Positions 14,814 to 17,658 of a DNA stretch of 17,658 bases are shown here, in pieces. Location: the NCBI GenBank assembly GCA_009392095.1, contig VFHF01000274.1:1-17658 (forward strand), in the 5' to 3' direction. Within the stretch, counting starts at the first letter, position 1, and each line of letters starts with the position of its first letter. The DNA comes from SAR202 cluster bacterium. Its GTDB lineage: Bacteria; Chloroflexota; Dehalococcoidia; Lucifugimonadales; UBA3495. The position numbers and the translations under genes were made by a program. The notes under the pieces were generated by a model. That model saw only the letters and a list, made by a program, of their open reading frames with translations, ran no database searches and was not told where the DNA came from.

Positions 14814-14826
14814 CCGGCAAAGCCGG
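14814..14826 (+). promoter_or_regulatory. Small hairpin in the glcD-glcE gap
   Basis: CCGGC (14814-14818) / GCCGG (14822-14826) with an AAA loop starts right after the glcD stop codon. No T-run follows, so it is not a standard terminator; it might slow polymerase or protect the 3' end of glcD mRNA within the 75-base gap. Confidence 0.3.
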
Positions 14827-14888
14827 TCCATTTGGTACCGTACTGTTCAAGCAGAACCAACGCCGCCTGATTCGAGTAGGAGTTTTTG

Positions 14889-16259
14889 TTGGAGCCATCC
14901 CTCAGTGACCAGCTTGCTAGGCTTTTAGGCGGCAATCTAGTTTCCTCTGGCGACGGCCATGAGATCGATGGGCTGACGCCACAGGCCGTGGTGCGCCCAG
15001 TGAACCGGATCCAAGTATCCGAAGTGCTCAGTTGGGCTTCGTCAGAGATGGTCAGCATTCTGCCCAGAGGCGGCGGCACTCGGATCGGACTGGGCAACGT
15101 TCCCCGTAAAGCCGATGTTGTCCTGGACCTGGGGGCCCTGGACCGGGTATTGGACTACCAGCCCGCGGATATGACTGCCACAGTCGAGTCTGGAGTAACC
15201 TTGGCGTCTCTGCAGGAACAACTGGCGCCCGGCGGCGAGTTCGTTCCTTTGGAAGCGGCCCTGTACGAACGTTCCACCGTGGGCGGCATCCTATCTGTGG
15301 GGGCTGGCGGGCCCCTGGCCTACGCCTTTGGTCTGCCCAGGGAATGGCTCATCGGCATCGGTGTCCTGAATACTCAGGGCGTGGCCACCAAGGCCGGCGG
15401 CAAAGTGGTTAAGAACGTAACCGGGTACGACCTGAACAAGCTGTACACCGGCTCCCTGGGAACCTTGGGAGTCATCGTAGAGGCCTCATTCAAGCTCTTG
15501 CCCATCGACGCCCACTCTGGGGCTTTGTTGGCGTCATTCCCATCACTGGCCGATTCCATCGCGGCGGGCCGTAAGTTGATCCAATCGCCGGCGGCTCCGA
15601 TGGGCTGCCACAGCGTCACGTCCGTTGTCTCGCGGCATCTGCAGGACTCGGTCCAAGCCGCTTCTCAGGACCTGGGACTGGGGGAAGAGGAGACCGCCCT
15701 GACATTCGCTTTCTTCGCCGGCCGGGCCAAGGCCACCGGGCGCAGATTGGAGGAAGCGGCGGCGTTGCTATTGGCGGAGGGGGCCAAAGCAGTGCAGCGG
15801 ATCGAAGGCCCCGCAGCTAGAGGGTTGCTGCGCTGGATCACCGACGTTCCGATCGAGATCAGTCCTAGCGCCGACCTGGTCATAAAGATTTCCGTTCAAC
15901 CCAAATCGGCTGCCCGGACCTCCGCCGAGTGTGGGGAGATAATTTTCTCCGGTGAAAAGCCGGAACAGATCGTAGACCCTGGGTTTGGGAGCATGCGGTT
16001 GTTTTGGCCAATGCCTATAGCCATCTCGGCTTCCGGCGCTGACACAACCCAGCCTATCCTGGACGCGGTCAATCAGGTCCGGCAGGTCGCCCACCGATAC
16101 GGCGGTTCGGCTGTCGTAGAGCAATGTCCCCTCCCGGTAAAGAGACAGATCGACATTTGGGGGGACTCGCCTGATAGTCTCGCCGTCATGCGAGGGATCA
16201 AAGACCGGTTCGATCCCAGTGGGATCCTTAACCCAGGCCGATTCCTGGGAGGTATCTAG
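14889..16259 (+). CDS. glcE: Glycolate oxidase second FAD-binding subunit (GlcE-like)
   Basis: 456 residues. FAD-binding type 4 domain with ILPRGGGTRIGLGN near residues 57-70, STVGGILSVGAGGPLAYAFG (about 134-153), then GKVVKNVTGYDLNKLYTGSLG and TLGVIVEASFKLLP, and the closing FDPSGILNPGRFLGGI. It is longer than E. coli GlcE (about 350 residues), mainly in the C-terminal half. It lacks the GlcD HAGDGNLHP and GEHGVG motifs, so it is the structural FAD subunit rather than the catalytic one. Two adjacent TTG codons can start the frame; the second (14889) is preferred because AGGAG lies six bases upstream, whereas the first has only three. The stop codon overlaps the glcF GTG by one base, indicating coupled translation. 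Confidence 0.9.
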   Translation: MEPSLSDQLARLLGGNLVSSGDGHEIDGLTPQAVVRPVNRIQVSEVLSWASSEMVSILPRGGGTRIGLGNVPRKADVVLDLGALDRVLDYQPADMTATVESGVTLASLQEQLAPGGEFVPLEAALYERSTVGGILSVGAGGPLAYAFGLPREWLIGIGVLNTQGVATKAGGKVVKNVTGYDLNKLYTGSLGTLGVIVEASFKLLPIDAHSGALLASFPSLADSIAAGRKLIQSPAAPMGCHSVTSVVSRHLQDSVQAASQDLGLGEEETALTFAFFAGRAKATGRRLEEAAALLLAEGAKAVQRIEGPAARGLLRWITDVPIEISPSADLVIKISVQPKSAARTSAECGEIIFSGEKPEQIVDPGFGSMRLFWPMPIAISASGADTTQPILDAVNQVRQVAHRYGGSAVVEQCPLPVKRQIDIWGDSPDSLAVMRGIKDRFDPSGILNPGRFLGGI

Positions 16260-17566
16260 TGGTCCAACCCATCATCAGAATCCCGGGCTTTACCGGGCCC
16301 GACGCCCCGGCCGAGTCCGACCTCTACCGTTGCGTCCACTGCGGGTTATGCCTAAGCTCCTGCCCGACCTACGTGGAGACAGCGCTGGAGATGGAATCGC
16401 CCAGGGGCCGGCTGGCGCTGATGAAGGCCGTCAACGAGGGCCGGGTCGAAATCACCCCGAGGATCGTCTCACACTGGGAGGCGTGCCTCCAGTGCCGTGC
16501 CTGCGAAGCGGTTTGCCCATCAGGCGTTCCCTACGGCCGTATCATGGAACGCACCCGGTCCCAGGTCCGGGCTGCCGGTCTCCAATCCAAAGAATTGAAG
16601 CGATTCAGCCGCTTCTTCTTGAACTCTGCCTTGCCGAACCCAAAAAAACTAAAGATGGGAGCGAACCTGATCCGGCTGTACCAGCGTTTGGGCATCCAGA
16701 AGCTGGTGCGGCTATCCCATCTGCTCTACCTGCTGCCCGGTGATATAGGCAAGTTGGAGTCCCAGTTGCCACCCTTGAGCAAAAAGTTCTTCGGGCCATC
16801 GGACACGGTCTACCCAGCCCAAGGCGAGAAGAAGACCACGGTAGCGCTGCTGTCCGGCTGCGTGATGCCTCTGATGCAGGGGCCGACCATGGAGGCCACC
16901 GTGCGTGTCCTAACCCGCAACGGCTGCGATGTGATGGTACCTCTGGGTCAGGGATGCTGTGGGGCATTGAACACCCACGCCGGAGACCTCGAAAACTCCC
17001 GTGCCATGGCCCGGACCAACATCGACTCCCTGATGGCTGCCGGGGTGGAGCGGATCATCACCTCGTCCGCCGGCTGCGGCTCCAGCATGAAAGAGTATGC
17101 CGAATTACTGAATGACGACCCGGAATACCGCACCAAAGCCACTCTGTTCAGCGATATGACCGAGGACGTGACCGAATTCTTGGTCGGGCTGCCGTTCCAA
17201 GCTCCCACCGCCACAGTTAACCGACGCGTCACCTTCCAAGACCCTTGCCACTTGGCCCACGCCCAGCGCATCACCGCCGCGCCCCGCACCATTCTGAACT
17301 CTATTCCCGGTCTGGAACTTGTGGAGATGGAGAATTCCAGCCTGTGTTGTGGCGGCGCCGGGATCTATTCCTCGGTCCAGCCCGCCCTTTCCAAGAGGCT
17401 GCTCAACCGCAAGATGGACAGCATAGCCGCCACCGACACCCATGAAGTGATCACCGCCAATCCGGGCTGCATGCTGCAAGTGGAAATGGGATTCAAGTCC
17501 CGCGGTATACGCGGCCGTGCCCGCCACGTGGTGGATATCCTTGACGAGGCGTATTCCCTGAAGTAG
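16259..17566 (+). CDS. glcF: Glycolate oxidase iron-sulfur subunit (GlcF-like)
   Basis: 435 residues. Two [4Fe-4S] ferredoxin motifs: CVHCGLCLSSCP (Cys25, 28, 31, 35) and CLQCRACEAVCP (Cys76, 79, 82, 86). Two CCG domains follow, with GQGCCGALNTHAGD and DPCHLAHAQ...CCGGAGIYSS, as in heterodisulfide-reductase-like Fe-S oxidoreductases. It passes electrons from the FAD subunits to the quinone pool. The GTG start overlaps the glcE stop and has GGGAGG six bases upstream. It is the last gene of the glcDEF operon; a hairpin repeat follows its stop codon. Confidence 0.94.
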   Translation: MVQPIIRIPGFTGPDAPAESDLYRCVHCGLCLSSCPTYVETALEMESPRGRLALMKAVNEGRVEITPRIVSHWEACLQCRACEAVCPSGVPYGRIMERTRSQVRAAGLQSKELKRFSRFFLNSALPNPKKLKMGANLIRLYQRLGIQKLVRLSHLLYLLPGDIGKLESQLPPLSKKFFGPSDTVYPAQGEKKTTVALLSGCVMPLMQGPTMEATVRVLTRNGCDVMVPLGQGCCGALNTHAGDLENSRAMARTNIDSLMAAGVERIITSSAGCGSSMKEYAELLNDDPEYRTKATLFSDMTEDVTEFLVGLPFQAPTATVNRRVTFQDPCHLAHAQRITAAPRTILNSIPGLELVEMENSSLCCGGAGIYSSVQPALSKRLLNRKMDSIAATDTHEVITANPGCMLQVEMGFKSRGIRGRARHVVDILDEAYSLK

Positions 17567-17578
17567 GCGGCCTGTTGT

Positions 17579-17616
17579 CCCCTACTCCCGCGCACGGGGG
17601 AGGGTTAGGGTGGGGG
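17579..17616. repeat. GGTTAGGG-type hairpin repeat, copy 2
   Basis: A C-rich arm (17579-17589) and a G-rich arm (17595-17605) form an imperfect hairpin, followed by GGTTAGGGTGGGGG (17603-17616), identical to bases 1834-1847. It begins about a dozen bases after the glcF stop, i.e. in the same post-gene position as copy 1. It may act as the end of the glc transcript. The remaining bases to 17658 show no gene. Confidence 0.65.
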
Positions 17617-17658
17617 CAACGGCTCTGCACGGGTCACCCTGGTAAAAAGAGAAGGGCC

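Overview
The window reads as an ordinary chromosomal stretch of a moderately GC-rich bacterium with a compact gene layout and frequent GTG/TTG starts. The mix of a TIGR03668-type PPOX (probable F420) protein, a GlcDEF-type oxidase set, a JAMM peptidase, and a C4 zinc-ribbon resembling small Chloroflexota proteins suggests a Chloroflexota member, perhaps Dehalococcoidia/SAR202. That placement is an inference from protein flavour, not a measured phylogeny. I see no rRNA, tRNA, transposase, phage gene or CRISPR array.

Left part (1-7122), all minus strand. Reading in transcription order: a crotonase-family enoyl-CoA hydratase/isomerase; metF with its own sigma70-like promoter and a structured leader; then acpS and a fused NAD(P)HX epimerase/dehydratase (nnr), closely spaced or overlapping with metF. 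Next come a HEAT-repeat protein and a PPOX-class flavin/F420 protein behind an extended -10 element. Last is a ThDP-dependent decarboxylase/synthase-like enzyme behind a perfect -35 box, closed by a strong hairpin-plus-T-run terminator at the window's left edge. The themes are one-carbon metabolism, CoA/ACP activation, nicotinamide repair and acyl-CoA chemistry.

Middle part (7218-11007), mostly plus strand. A DUF167 protein and a small dual-specificity phosphatase strikingly like animal DUSP23/VHZ; a minus-strand zinc-ribbon frame with no usable start (probably frameshifted); a JAMM/MPN+ metallopeptidase resembling sulfur-carrier peptidases; and a 731-residue putative lipoprotein of unrecognised family with an HELGH zinc-peptidase-like motif. 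The last is the least explained gene here.

Right part (10979-17658). Minus strand: leuB (3-isopropylmalate dehydrogenase) followed by a CaCA-type cation exchanger, from a well-formed promoter in the leuB/glcD divergent gap. Plus strand: glcD-glcE-glcF, encoding the two FAD subunits and the Fe-S subunit of a glycolate (or related 2-hydroxyacid) oxidase.

A GGTTAGGGTGGGGG-bearing hairpin repeat occurs after the PPOX gene and after glcF; the first copy supplies the PPOX stop codon. I did not find a convincing new multi-gene system. The best leads are the HELGH lipoprotein next to the JAMM peptidase, the broken zinc-ribbon gene, and the metF leader with two mutually exclusive stems.
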